Of a stretch of 64,000 nt of DNA, positions 22,756 through 34,179 are shown one piece after another (the first letter of the stretch is position 1; every line of letters starts with the position of its first letter). Source of the stretch: Cryptomeria japonica (Eukaryota > Streptophyta > Pinopsida > Cupressales > Cupressaceae); assembly GCF_030272615.1 (NCBI RefSeq), contig NC_081413.1, positions 338,488,802-338,552,801 on the forward strand. The letters run 5' to 3'. The position numbers and the translations under genes were made by a program. Under the pieces are notes generated by a model. That model made no database searches. It was not told the DNA's origin and saw only the letters and a program-made list of their open reading frames with translations.

Positions 22756-24215
22756 TCTATGTTTTCTTTTTCTAATTTTGATAGAAGTTTTTAACTGATT
22801 TTAAATGTTTGATTTTTTTCCAAGATGTTTTAAGAATTTTGACAAAAATGCACAACAAGCATAAAGAAAATGGTCATTTTAATTCTAAACATTGAGTGTA
22901 TGTTTGTTTGAGGATGTGTTCAAATCCCCCATGTTTTCACTAGTTTAGACATAATAAAAACACACCAAGTATACTCTTTGATCAAGGGTCATCAATAATA
23001 CCATATCCCACATTTAGATACTCCTTCAGCTCAAACAACCATGTCACCCTCTAGAGGGAACCCATTTTTTTGCCTTTGTCTAGAAATATACTCAAAGTGA
23101 ATTGTTCCTCAATTGAAACATTATCCTTGGAGATGTATGGTGAGTGTCTTGGGGGTGGAATCCTCCCCACCCTTGCACTATGATATTATTAGTGTCTAGA
23201 TACTGACTCGATGAGGATTCTAGTTCTAAAGTTAGTAATGAGTCTTCCATTCATTCTTCAGTGATAAACTCCCTTGGGAGGCTTCCGAGCCTTTAGAACA
23301 AAGGCTTTGCATATCTCAAAGATACTGGGGGAAGACTAATCACTGAGAAAAATTGTTGGAGGGTATTTTTATCAGCCTCCACATTTGATTATAGTGGGTT
23401 GGAATACTTGGTGATAAAGTCATTCCCCTCTCACTGGCCTTATGGGCGTCTCAAGAGGGTAGGCCTGATAAAGGATGTATCTTATTTGCTAAATTGAAAG
23501 AAAATAAGTAATGGTGTGTTTGGATTTTTGATCACCCAATTAAGGGGAGAGCATATGACTAACACCTTCGAAGCACGGAATACACTCTTTCTTTTTATCT
23601 GATATTGAAATTGTTTGATAAAAGCTACCTTGGAGGTATTTCTCCAAAAGACATGTGGTTCTTTTTAAATCAAGATAGAAATGTGAAAAGATAGAAAAAC
23701 TTTGAGCTTTTTAAATTGAAATCTTGTTCAACCAAAGTGAATTGCCAAAATGGAAAACAATGATTTTCAACTTGAAAGCTTTGAAGATGTATGTAAAATG
23801 ATTTGTTCTTTTTATAGCTTCCCAATAAAAATTGTTTGTTTTTTTAGCCCTTTGTAAAATTTGAAAGTTTGTCTTGTTCTTTTTAGAGCCCAAAGTGAGA
23901 TATGATCCTATCTTGCAAGAAAAAAATGTTTTGAGTTGTTGTTCTTTTTATCTTTTGAAAAAGGAAAGATTAGTTTTATTTTAGGCACCAAAAGAAAAGT
24001 GTGAAGTTTTATTTCTAAGCACCAAAGGCATAATGAGGTTGTTTTTACCTTTTGCAAAAAAGAAAAATGAGTTCCTTTTATTACCAAGTTTGAAAGAAAG
24101 TAAGAAAGAAAGAACTATTGTAACTCCTTTGGAACCTGTAAAAATACTATTAGAACCTACACAAAACTACTTAGCAAAATCCAAAATAATGGTGGGCTTT
24201 ACAAGCCTAATCTTC
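22756..24215 (-). other. Leader of gypsy unit 3, no clear gene
   Basis: This aligns with the leaders of units 1 and 2 up to about 24215, where homology stops and a unique segment leads into the array at 24245 and the PBS. That break marks the edge of the duplicated unit. Confidence 0.55.
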
Positions 24216-24244
24216 CAACCAGTTTCAAAAAGTCTTTTGTCTTT

Positions 24245-24505
24245 TGTTTTGTATGTGCCAAAATAGATACAATATTTGCTAAAATAAAGACAGAATGCGC
24301 TAAAATAAAGACTAAATGTGCTAAAAGAAATGTTGTATGCACTAACTAAATGTTTTTATGCGCTAAAAGAAAGAGAATATGCACTAAGACAATGTTTGTA
24401 TGTGCTTGATGAATATGCATATGCGCAAAAATAAATTTTGGATGCACTAAAATAAATTTTGGATGCGCTAAAAGATGTGTTGAATGCGCCAAATAGAGGT
24501 AATGC
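24245..24505. repeat. Degenerate ~20-nt repeat array next to PBS
   Basis: A dozen or so motifs such as ATGCGCTAAAA, ATGTGCTAAAA and ATGCACTAA occur at ~20-nt spacing, on the internal side of the PBS at 24572. Confidence 0.75.
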
Positions 24506-24571
24506 ATGTTCAAAAATTCTTATGTGTGAACTTGTGGAGAAAAAGTTAGAAATGTCTAAAAATGGGGTTTG

Positions 24572-24589
24572 GGCCCATGGTGGGCACCA
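24572..24589 (-). other. PBS-like site of a gypsy element
   Basis: On the minus strand this reads TGGTGCCCACCATGGGCC beside the LTR end (CA plus a four-base spacer). It differs at two or three bases from the site at 1937-1954. Confidence 0.6.
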
Positions 24590-24593
24590 AAAA

Positions 24594-26097
24594 TGTATGC
24601 CAAGAAGTGTGGAATCTTGCAAATGAGAAATAATTAAAGCACACCAATGAAACATTATATTATAGGTTAGAATCATAAACAAGTTAGTGAAACAAAATCT
24701 CTAAATTCGTCTCATTGTTCTCTGTATCCAAGGATCCTTCAAATCAAGGTGGCTCTTAGCTTGGAAGAGCACTTGATCTCTAGGATGACAACCCAAAGAA
24801 TGAGGGATATATGATAAAAAAATATCTAAATGCAAATGCACAAATGCAACTAGGATATTAGCATGTAAATGGATATTGAAACTAGAAAATGATATGGTGC
24901 AAGATGATGAGATTGATATGAAGCTAAACTAGCATGAAAAGAATATTAAGATGAAGTTAATATTATATGCTACTCTAACACAATGATTCTATGATAATAC
25001 TAAGATATAATGAAGAAACTAACATACAATGAAAATATGATTGCTATCTAAAATTCTTAAGCTTATGAGAGAGGCAAATGCAAATTCTTGATAACCTGGA
25101 TGGATAAAAACTTGGATCCATAAAATAGAGGAAATGGAGCTCTATTTATAGAATAAATAGTCAAATGAAGGGTTAAGATTGAGTAATCTTAACAAGGGTC
25201 AAAATGAAAGTTATTCAATCCTTGTGAGGTTTTCAATCCAATCCTAGTTTGGCAAATGTCACCCTGAGGAGGCTTGAGAGGAGATGTAAGAGGCATTAAA
25301 TGTCTAAGAAGACATGGTGGTTACCTTAGGAGGTAAGGTTATGGTTGAGTTACTGGATAACCAGTGGATAAATATTTTACCCAAAGAATAAACTCTTGTG
25401 CAAGGGTTAATAGGATAACTAGGGTCAAAGAAATGAGTGCTTGATGAGACACCTGGGTTAGATGAGGGTTGAGTTAGAGAGAAAGTCTCTAATCATGTGG
25501 TAAGGTTGAGTTAACCATTAATGGTTTGGGAGACTTTGAGGGCTAACTTATTGGAGACATCAAGCCTTCAATGCATTTCAAAGACTTTGAAGCTTTGGTG
25601 AGAAGTGACCTTCTCTTAATGAATGTGCAAATGATTAAGGGTGGATTAGGCTAATTAGGATGATTAGAAGAATCTAGAAGGCTCTAGAAGAGGTTTAGTC
25701 ATGAATTTAGGAGAATGCAAGCGGGAGATATTAAGTTTTTAATTAAAATAAAATGTTTTTTTTCAACTAAAAATGGATGCAACTTGCATTTGTAGGAAAG
25801 TGCAAGTGGGGAGGGGGGGGGGGGTGTTTATAAATAAATTTGATTTATTTATATACAAGAAATGATTTTAATTAAATGTAAATTCAATTAAAATGTGGAA
25901 AGAGAATTTAATTAAATAAATAGAATTTATTCAATTAATGGAAGAAGGGGGATTTAATCAAATGTTGTATTTAATTAATGGCTAGATAGAAAAAAAAGGG
26001 ATATTAATTAAACCTTAGTTTAACCAATAGGTGAAAAAGAAATAATTTAAACAAATAAAATTCATTTAATTAGATGCGCAAGTTTTAGGCATCTACA
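24594..26097 (-). repeat. Gypsy 5' LTR, ~1.5 kb (right)
   Basis: On the minus strand this starts TGTAGATGCC at 26097 and ends CA at 24594, directly before the PBS. A TATAAATA box on the minus strand lies at 25143-25150. A run of twelve G sits at 25813-25824, and the outer part is AT-rich with repeated AATTAAAT. It abuts the repeat at 26098, into which it probably inserted. Confidence 0.6.
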
Positions 26098-27380
26098 ATA
26101 CCTACCATGCATAAATTCAAGGTAAATAATATAAAATAGTTTTATTTACTTATCCCCACAAAATCATCCAATCAATAAAAGGGTAGGCAAACTATATAAT
26201 ATATCATATTTAATATTTCAATCACTCAATCAATAATAAAAAAGGATAAATACATCAAAAACATAAAATAAGCTTTATGGGCGAATAAAATATAAAAGCC
26301 CAATAATTTAATTACAAATAATTATCAAAGCCTCAACCTATAAATTAATTAAAATAATCCAAAAGGCCCAAATAAATAAATAATAGATAATAAATCAAAA
26401 CAAATTAATAAATAACAAACTAAATAAATAAAAGCTAACACAATAAAATCCAATTAAATATAAAATCAACCAACATAAGAAAGCATTAATAAACAATAAA
26501 TAATTAATAATAGACAATAAACAATAAATCAATTAATCAAATAAATGGAGCTCAATCAATCATTAATCAAGCCAACACAAATAAATATTAAATAATCTTC
26601 CAAATAATAATCAAATTATAATCAAACTATCAAATAAATCAACTATAATATTAATACTATATCAATCAAATATAATTAAATATTAATCACATACTCACAA
26701 TACCTCAAGCAACCTGACATAGGGTCAAACATCGACACAAAACTCTAACCACCAAATTGCATCATGACAGAAATGACAAGGTGAACAACTTAAGCCTAGA
26801 GTTTAAGAGGGAAACACATGCCATCTTCAACAATTTGCCATTGGGATAAGACACACTCAGACCTATGAGACCGGGTGGAGTCGATGTCTAGTACCTGCAA
26901 TCTTGCATCCACCATTAAATACAATACAACATATATACAACACATTTACATCATAAATGATTAGGCAAGTGATAGATAATCCCAATTTCATATCATTCTT
27001 GCAATGAGTGGTATGAAATTGTCCCCATCACAAAGACACTAGAAGATAATCACAATCATTGTAGCATCAACTCAGTCATCATAATCATAGAGTAGGGTTA
27101 GTGTAATCATAATATCATCAAAATTCCATAAGCAATATGATCCATCATGAATAATGAACACATATAATAATCAAATATAGGTCCATCATCAATATAGTCT
27201 ATGGTATATCAATCATCCACACAAGTCATCAAATAGTATATGTCCACATCAAGTATCTAACATCATCAATAACATCTGAGATTGAAATAGAGTCATAAGC
27301 AATCATCAAAGCATCAACCATATGTCTAAATAAGTTCACCGATGTATAAATAAAAATGCGAGTCTAGGAGGGACACTACA
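26098..27380 (-). repeat. LTR-like dispersed repeat, inverted relative at 56287
   Basis: On the minus strand this begins TGTAGTGTCCCTCC at 27380 and aligns by eye along most of its length with the plus strand from 56287 to about 57290. Shared landmarks include TAGGGTTAGT, the ACTCAGACCTATG and GGTGGAGTC block near 26855, and the ATCCC-type block near 27000. The TGTAGTG start is typical of gypsy LTRs. It is truncated at 26098 by the neighbouring LTR. It contains no gene; much of it is CATCAAT-rich or A/T-rich. Confidence 0.6.
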
Positions 27381-30300
27381 AAAATGATAACTTACCAGTC
27401 ATAGACGTCTCAAATTATTTCTACATCTCTTCTACAAATATCTTACAAGCACTATCATCTCCTCTAAAAATGATATCATCAACATACACAACAACTATTA
27501 ATACTTTATCACCTTCAACTTTGAAATAAATAATATTATTTGTTGTACCTTTCTTGAAGTTATACTAATAATTATATGTCCAATCTATTATACAAATATT
27601 TTGGAGCTTGTTTGAGTCCATAAAGTTCCTTCTTGAGTCTGGAGACCAGATCCAGATCTTTTGACAGCTAAAAACCATCTAGTTGTTCAATGCAAACCTC
27701 TTCGTCAAGTTCTTTTCAAAGTCTATACCTTCAACTTGTGAATATCCTTTACAAACTAGTCTTTCCTCATTCCTTGTGACTTTTCCATATTCATTTAGCT
27801 TATTCTAAAACACCACTTTGTTTCTATCACATTCTTGTCCACTGATCTAGGTGTCAATTCCCATGTTTGATTATTTTCTATAGGATTTAGCTCCTCTTTT
27901 ATTTATTTCATTCAACCTTCATCCTTTCTACCTTCTCAAAAAAAATTTGGCTCCACCTGAGATAGGAAACAAAAATTTCCTTGTTCACTAGACTCAACAA
28001 GTTTTCTTCTTGTTTGAAAACCTTTGTCTTTGTCTCTAATGATTAGATCTTTTTAATGGTTCTTCTGCACATACTTTGTAGGTGTCTTAGGTACTTGTTT
28101 AAGTTCTTTTCTTCTTCATTTTTCTCTTCTTGTCTTTCAAAGATTCCTTCTCTTCCATAGTAACAAGATCATCATATATCTCAAGCTCAGGTTTAGGTAC
28201 AACATGACTCCATTATTCACTCACTTTGACATTCATACTTTTCACAATATTCTTTAGCCTCTTGTTGTAACACTACTAAGCCTTTCTCTTTGTAGAGTAT
28301 TCCAAGAATATTCCTTCATCTGATCTTGCATCAAACTTTCTCAATTCTTCTTCATCTCTTCTTATGTAGCACTTGCTTCCAAACATTCTAAAATACTTGA
28401 TAGTAGATGATCTTCCATGCCATAGCTCATAAGGTGTCTTTGTGTGATTCACTATCACTTGTACCCTATTAATAATATATGCAATAGTATGTGAAAATTC
28501 TTTCCAATTCACATTAGGAAATTTAACATCTTTCAACATAGTTCTAGATTTCTTTCAACCACTTCATTCTATTGAGGAGTCGTAGGTGTAGATAATTGCC
28601 TTCTAGTACCATGTTCTTCAAAAAATATATCAAATTCATTTTATGTAAACTCTCCTCCTCTGTCAAATCTCAAACACTTGATTTTAGCATCTATTTTATT
28701 CTCAACCATAAATTTTAATATCTTAAATCTATCAAATGCTTCAGAATTTTCTTTAAAGAAGCTAACCCATGTCATTGTAGAGTACTCATCAATAAGAAAC
28801 ATAGAATACCTTTCATCATTTAGTCCTCTTTTCCTTGTAGGTCTGCATAGGTCTATATGAATCAAATCCAAAGTCCTTGTGTAGAATACTGCTTACTCCT
28901 AAATTTGTTCCTTCTTTTCTTTTCCATCTAACATTCCTTGCACATTGTGCTAGCAAGTTTGATAATATTTGGTAAATCTCTCACAACATGAGTTGAACTG
29001 TTCTTTACCATGTTGTCAAAGTTAACATGTCCCAATCTTGTGTGCTATAATCAACATTCACTACTTTGTGTCGACAAACAACCATTTCCTTTGTTTTCTT
29101 TCACATAGTAGACATTCTCATTTGTTCTTATGCCTTATGCAACTAATCTTCTAAAACCTCCTATTATGATCTCACATTTGAACCTATGAAATATGATCTT
29201 GTGTCCTAAATTGCACATCTAACTCACTCTAGAAGATTATGTCACAAACCTTTAACATAATAAACATCATTAGTCTTATGCTTACCATCAATAGTTATGA
29301 TTCATTTACCACAGATAGGTGCAACCTCCTCACTAGAAAACTTCATTGATCCACCATCATATTTTTCAAAGTCTATGAGCTTTTTTCTATCACCTATCAT
29401 ATGATTTGAGTATCTGGAATCAATTATCTGGGCTATAGGTCCCACTTTTCATGTAGTATAGTCATCATAGTCATTGAACTTCCACTATTATTCTCATAAT
29501 GTGGAGTACCAGACCTTTCACGGTCTTTTTTTGCTATGGCTGAAAACAATGATTCTTCATTTGAGTCATCACCATCTTCATTTTCAAAGGAGTAGGTCTC
29601 TATTGAGAAAAAATATTTTGACTTATCTTTGTCATCCACTCTTTTGTTTTTGTCATCTCTCCTACATTTATATTTTCTCTTCGTATCATTATCTGATCTC
29701 TTATGGGGTTATCCACCCTGAAAGTACATCTAGAAGCATAATGACCAATTCTTTCATAGTTAAAATATTTAAGGGACAACTTACCTTTCTATTTTTTGGA
29801 TCCTTTCTTCAGTCTTCTCATAAAGTTTTCTTCCACTTCATCCATGTCACTAACATTGCTTCTTATAGGTTTATCTTCAATCTTCATGGTAACTTTGAAT
29901 GCTACTTCCTTCTTCTCATTGCACTGCTCACTAAGTTCTAAAATTTCAAAGGTAGAGAGTGATCCATAGAGCTAATCCAAAGTATGTTTATTCATATCAT
30001 GACTCTCTTCAATGGAATACTTCTTATGCTTATAGAACTTAAGCAATGTTCTCCAAAAGTTTGTTGCAAATTCACTTTCTTCCATTTTCTACCAATACCT
30101 CTAATTGCATTGACTATCTCATTCACTAGGTGTAGGTAACCTTCAATGTTCTTATCTTCAAACATACTTAGTATCTCAGTTTTTTACTTTAGATTCTACA
30201 TTTTAAAACTGCTTCGTCTTCTCATCTCATTCATAAATGGTGCTCCACTTATCTCAAATTTTCTTTGCACTTGTGCACCCATTGATCTTCAAAAAATCTT

Positions 30301-30540
30301 AGTCACTCAAACCAATAATAGATATATTATTTGTCTTTGAATTATATTTTTTTATTCTTGATCTCATCCAAAGTATTAGAACCATCATTTGGAATAGTAT
30401 AACTAATTTTGACAATGTCTTTTATTCTATGTGGCAAAGAATTCAAATGATATTCCATCTGTGACTTCCAAGCAAAGTCATTTATGTGATCAAACCTTGG
30501 TGCCTTGAAATAGATGTCAGGCACCATCCTAAACCTTCCT
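27381..30540 (-). pseudogene. Copia gag-pol remnant (SIRE-like)
   Basis: In minus-strand order there is a gag N-terminal piece (30527-30342: APRFDHINDFAWKSQMEYHL), a short gag-like piece (29639-29433), an integrase core (28871-28641: LIHIDLCRP, then FDRGGEFT) and an integrase C-terminal part (28539-28276: KYFRMFGSKCYIRRDEE and FDARSDEGIF). Reverse transcriptase follows, with a YVDDIIF-type motif near 27490-27470. Many stops and shifts separate the pieces. The first integrase Asp (HIDLC) is intact here, unlike the copies at 34180 and 48452. It is truncated before RNase H. Confidence 0.7.
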
Positions 30541-30573
30541 CGAGTAGTTAAGCTTATCTTAGAGGAACCTCAA

Positions 30574-30584
30574 TCTGATACCAA
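30574..30584 (-). other. PBS, initiator Met tRNA type (copia remnant)
   Basis: The minus strand reads TTGGTATCAGA, a few bases after the probable LTR end at 30589. Confidence 0.65.
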
Positions 30585-30588
30585 TAGT

Positions 30589-31399
30589 TGAACACACCAT
30601 AGGATTGAGAGGGGGGTGAATCAGTACAAACCTTAAAACAACTTCGTTATAATCCTACAAACTTCAAATCATAATTAACTTATCTTTGTAATTATGAAAC
30701 ATGAAACCATAAGGCACAACGCATAAAAGAACACCAAATTTATGTGGAAAACCCGAGAAGGTAAAAATAATAAGAATAACTGATTACAATAGTTTACACT
30801 CAAAGTGAAGGAGTTCACTATACCTGATTGGAATGGAATGACTATGACACACAACCTTAAGGCAAGGTGCAAAGGACTTGCATTACTAAGACACACAGTC
30901 TCAAGTCAAGATACAAAGATAGAAAAAGCTTCCAAAGGACTCACAATCTGCTAACACATATAGAAAACAATGAATTAAAATGAATAGGATCTCATGAGCA
31001 TGAAACTATCCTTAAACCACTATGTCAAGTGAACAATATCATGGAAAACATATCACACATCACTCGCTATATCAAAACACTATTATACTAGAGATGTGAT
31101 CATCAAAGCTCATCATAGATTGAAACTCGCACTTTTTCTTCTTTAGATGCACTTTTATATCCTTCACATCCAATTCATAATAATTCACTACACAATTAAC
31201 ACATCCACACTTCCATTTATAAGATTGTGCATTGAAACCCTCAACTAGGTTAGACACAAACAAAATATACATGAATTACATAAAGTCAGTCACACAAACC
31301 AAAATTACATAATGTGGTCCACTCTTGGAGATAAAGAGGACACAAATACATCACAAAACATCTTCCTAAATCAATTCCAATGAACCTCACATACTAACA
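30589..31399 (-). repeat. Probable copia 5' LTR (~0.81 kb)
   Basis: It has TG at 30589 and ends with AACA at 31399. It contains the C-run motif typical of these LTR ends (plus strand GAGAGGGGGGTGAATCAGT at 30608-30626) and a TTTATGTGGAAAACCC block that also occurs in the other copia LTRs here. No second LTR is available to confirm the outer end. Confidence 0.45.
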
Positions 31400-32688
31400 C
31401 TTCCTTCATAGTTGGCCTCAAACGTAATCTGTAGAAAAATAATGAAGTACATTAACCAATCAATCCAAAAAACATCACTTAATACAAATTACACAATCTT
31501 GATCTAGACACGCCATAGTGAGACCCATATCAAAATTCTAACTCAATCTCCAATGTATTTCTAGACCTAAAGAGCATGATCCAAATAAGATAAATCAACC
31601 GAGTCAGCTAGAGACCAATACAACTGAAAACACTAGACACAAAAAAATATAACTTCACTTGCTAATCAACAAAACACTATAAATATGAATTAGAATATTG
31701 CACAAAACATATTAACATGTCCTCCAAGAAACAATGCTTGAATCGCCATAGTAGAGCAATGTATAACATTCTCTAGACCATTCCTAATAGGCTGCCTCTT
31801 TGTTAGCAAAACATCACAACTAAATTTATCATTTGAGAAACATGCACATAATGTATACATTCTATCCACAACCACAAGCCATCAACATCAAAACTTCAAG
31901 GAATGTGAAGCATTCTTGTATAAGGACGTTAAATACTCTTTCATGCATATTATAACTTCCACTATTGTAGCCTTTCAGAATTACCTCATACTTTATCAGT
32001 ATCACTACTTGACATCATCACAACATTTGAATTCTCATTTCTAGACAATATAGAATATCCACACACCAAAATAAGTTTGACATCAATGACAACACAACTC
32101 AAGTTACCAACACTTTACTAATTAGGTCGGACTCTAATGGTCAAATTGAGACATTCAGATTTGAAATCACTGGGAAGGGAAAGTGCATTGACATAACAAA
32201 ATAGATCATATTGAAGGAGTATAAGAACACCCCAACCATCCCTATCTAGACAAGGGTACCTCAAGCACCCCTATCTACCAAAAACAAGGCAAAATTTTGG
32301 GAAATAGAGAGAACATGACTTGATGCTGGGGTTTAAATCATCGTGTAGAAATATGACATTATTTTTCAATTAAAAGGGTTATAAATGGACCCAAGTGAGA
32401 GTTATAATGGGACACACTAATGTAGGGGCACAAAAGGTTGTGTAAATTGTGCAAGGTTACAATTTATGATGCTAGATTATATAGCTACAAATAGATAAAA
32501 ATTTACAAGTCATATGAATTAAAGACTAATCAAATGCAACATAAGTTTAATAAATGTGGTACGAATAAAGGCAACTATCGAAGGAATATAGGTGATTGCA
32601 TCACAAATTTCATGATTGTGTCATGAAAAACCTATAACCTGTAAAATATGGAAACTCACATATTGTTTACATTATGACATGAATTCAT
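31400..32688. other. Unassigned AT-rich DNA
   Basis: I found no coding domain, RNA gene or repeat array. The position just inside the PBS-like motif at 32689 would make it leader DNA of the gypsy-like LTR at 32705, but no family features are visible. Confidence 0.3.
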
Positions 32689-32704
32689 GTTAGGCTCACC
32701 AAAA

Positions 32705-33037
32705 TGTATGGCAAAAAAACTTACAAATTGATTGTAAGAGAACCCACAAAACTCAAAATCAATTACAATAAAAACTAATTGCATCAATGAAGGACTGCGG
32801 ACAAATACAATAAAATAAATCAACATAAAAAGTGAGCTTAAATAGAATCTTTGCATGAAGCCTCCATTGATCTTCTCACTTTTGTGTTGTATGGATTTAG
32901 CTCTCAAAATTGTAGCACTTAGTTGGGTAGGATGATTGCACAAAAGATCAAATACTGTGGTTGTTTTTGAATGATGAAATGTTATGTTTGCATTTATAAA
33001 TTTTTGAGATATCAATCAATGGTTTGAATTTAATGAT
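32705..33037 (-). repeat. Gypsy-like LTR, left part, split by copia insertion
   Basis: It starts with TGTATGG beside a PBS-like TTTTGGTGAGCC on the minus strand (32693-32704). A TATA-like box lies near 32994-33000. Its continuation is 46496-46981 after removal of the copia element. The layout matches the LTR at 24594-26097. Confidence 0.4.
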
Positions 33038-34122
33038 TGTTGGTATTATGGATGTGTTGCATTAGTTTCATCATTGATGTCAACACTTATCCTTCTGGAG
33101 ATCTATGGTTATATTGGTTATGTTGAATCGACACATTGTGTTCACCGACAAGGTCAGTGACTTATGCACAGTCACTAGTATATGCTCACCGATGGGTTAT
33201 ATGGTTCACCGACACTGATGATGACTTGTTATCATCTGGAGATCACTTGATTATGTCAAAGACATGGTTTGGATACTTGGTTTTAGTGTTTTGGATATTG
33301 GTCTAATTGGGTTGACATATTTGTTGTTACCGGTAGATTGGTCTAGGTTATGGACCAGTATGCATTATCTATTCCAAATCAGCACGACACGTTATGGAGA
33401 TGATTTATTGATCAGATATTGTTGTAAATGTATTGAGCCGACATGATACATCACATCTAGACTTATTTGTGATTGATTTAATTGTAATATTCTTAGTGAG
33501 CCGACCTACACATTTGGTCTTAGGTTTTATATATATGTAAGATCTCATTTGTGAGATGAGATATGACAAGATATGGTTATGGTATGGTATTGTAACATGG
33601 TATGTGCGAATATTGAAGATCATATGAGCAGACCATAGAGAAGGTTCAAGGAAGGTTTGAAGGTGTTTATGAAAGCTTAACCGGTACTGAATCTAGCATT
33701 GGAGATGCTATTTTGAGCAATACATCATTCTAGGATTTAACCATCTTACTGTAGTCATTGCAACTCCCATTTGAGTAGTGTGCTCTAGGTAGTTGGCCTT
33801 TCTGCATGTGCAGACCCCATTTGTATACACATACTATCTACAATAGTATCATCTGATTGTGGGTAAGGTTTCCCACCATGGTTTTTCCCCTTACAAGGTT
33901 TCCACGTCAAAATATTTGTGTTATGTGTTGTGGATGTTGTTTCTCTTTCTATTTCATGCATTAAGTTTCATCGGTATTGATATTAATTGTTAATCTGTTA
34001 ACCGGCATTAAGTTTGGTTTACCGGTATTTAGTATTAAGTTGAAGTAATTTATAATTGGGTTGAAATTAATTGACAACTGATTCACCCACCCCCCTCTCA
34101 GTTGTCCTTCCGGTTCCTAACA
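33038..34122 (+). repeat. Copia element 1, 5' LTR (1,085 bp)
   Basis: It begins TGTTGGTATTATGG and ends CCTAACA. Near the end it has the CACCC-rich C tract followed by TCTCAGTTGTCC that all these copia LTRs share. Its partner is 45410-46495. Confidence 0.9.
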
Positions 34123-34123
34123 G

Positions 34124-34136
34124 TTGGTATCAGAGC
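34124..34136 (+). other. PBS, initiator Met tRNA type
   Basis: TTGGTATCAGAGC lies one base after the LTR end and matches the usual plant copia site. Confidence 0.92.
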
Positions 34137-34179
34137 TAAGTCCTCTTTTTGCAGAAGCCTAACAGCTTGAGGAGATCCT

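Larger units (their letters stand above)
1958..26097 (-). mobile_element. Composite gypsy (Tat-like) element with tandem leader-gag units
   Basis: LTR-like sequences bound an interior that reads, on the minus strand: PBS, short-repeat array, leader, small ORF, gag, leader, small ORF, gag, leader, small ORF, truncated gag, LTR. No protease, reverse transcriptase or integrase was found. The repeated units start at 3087, 6509 and 21828 and have a period near 3.45 kb once the chromovirus (7672-19500) is removed. Treating this as one element with an internally amplified gag region is an inference. Several elements stacked in tandem is the alternative. Confidence 0.5.
27381..31399 (-). mobile_element. 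Decayed SIRE-like copia element (minus strand)
   Basis: Fragments of gag, integrase and reverse transcriptase run on the minus strand from a PBS at 30574-30584 leftwards to 27381, where RNase H and the 3' LTR are missing. The 5' LTR is probably 30589-31399. The element is much more degraded than the two copia copies further right. Confidence 0.65.

Noticed and set aside
27100-27300. CATCAAT-rich tract considered as a CRISPR-like or satellite array
   Set aside because: There is no constant repeat length or spacer pattern; the tract belongs to the LTR-like repeat that also occurs at 56287.
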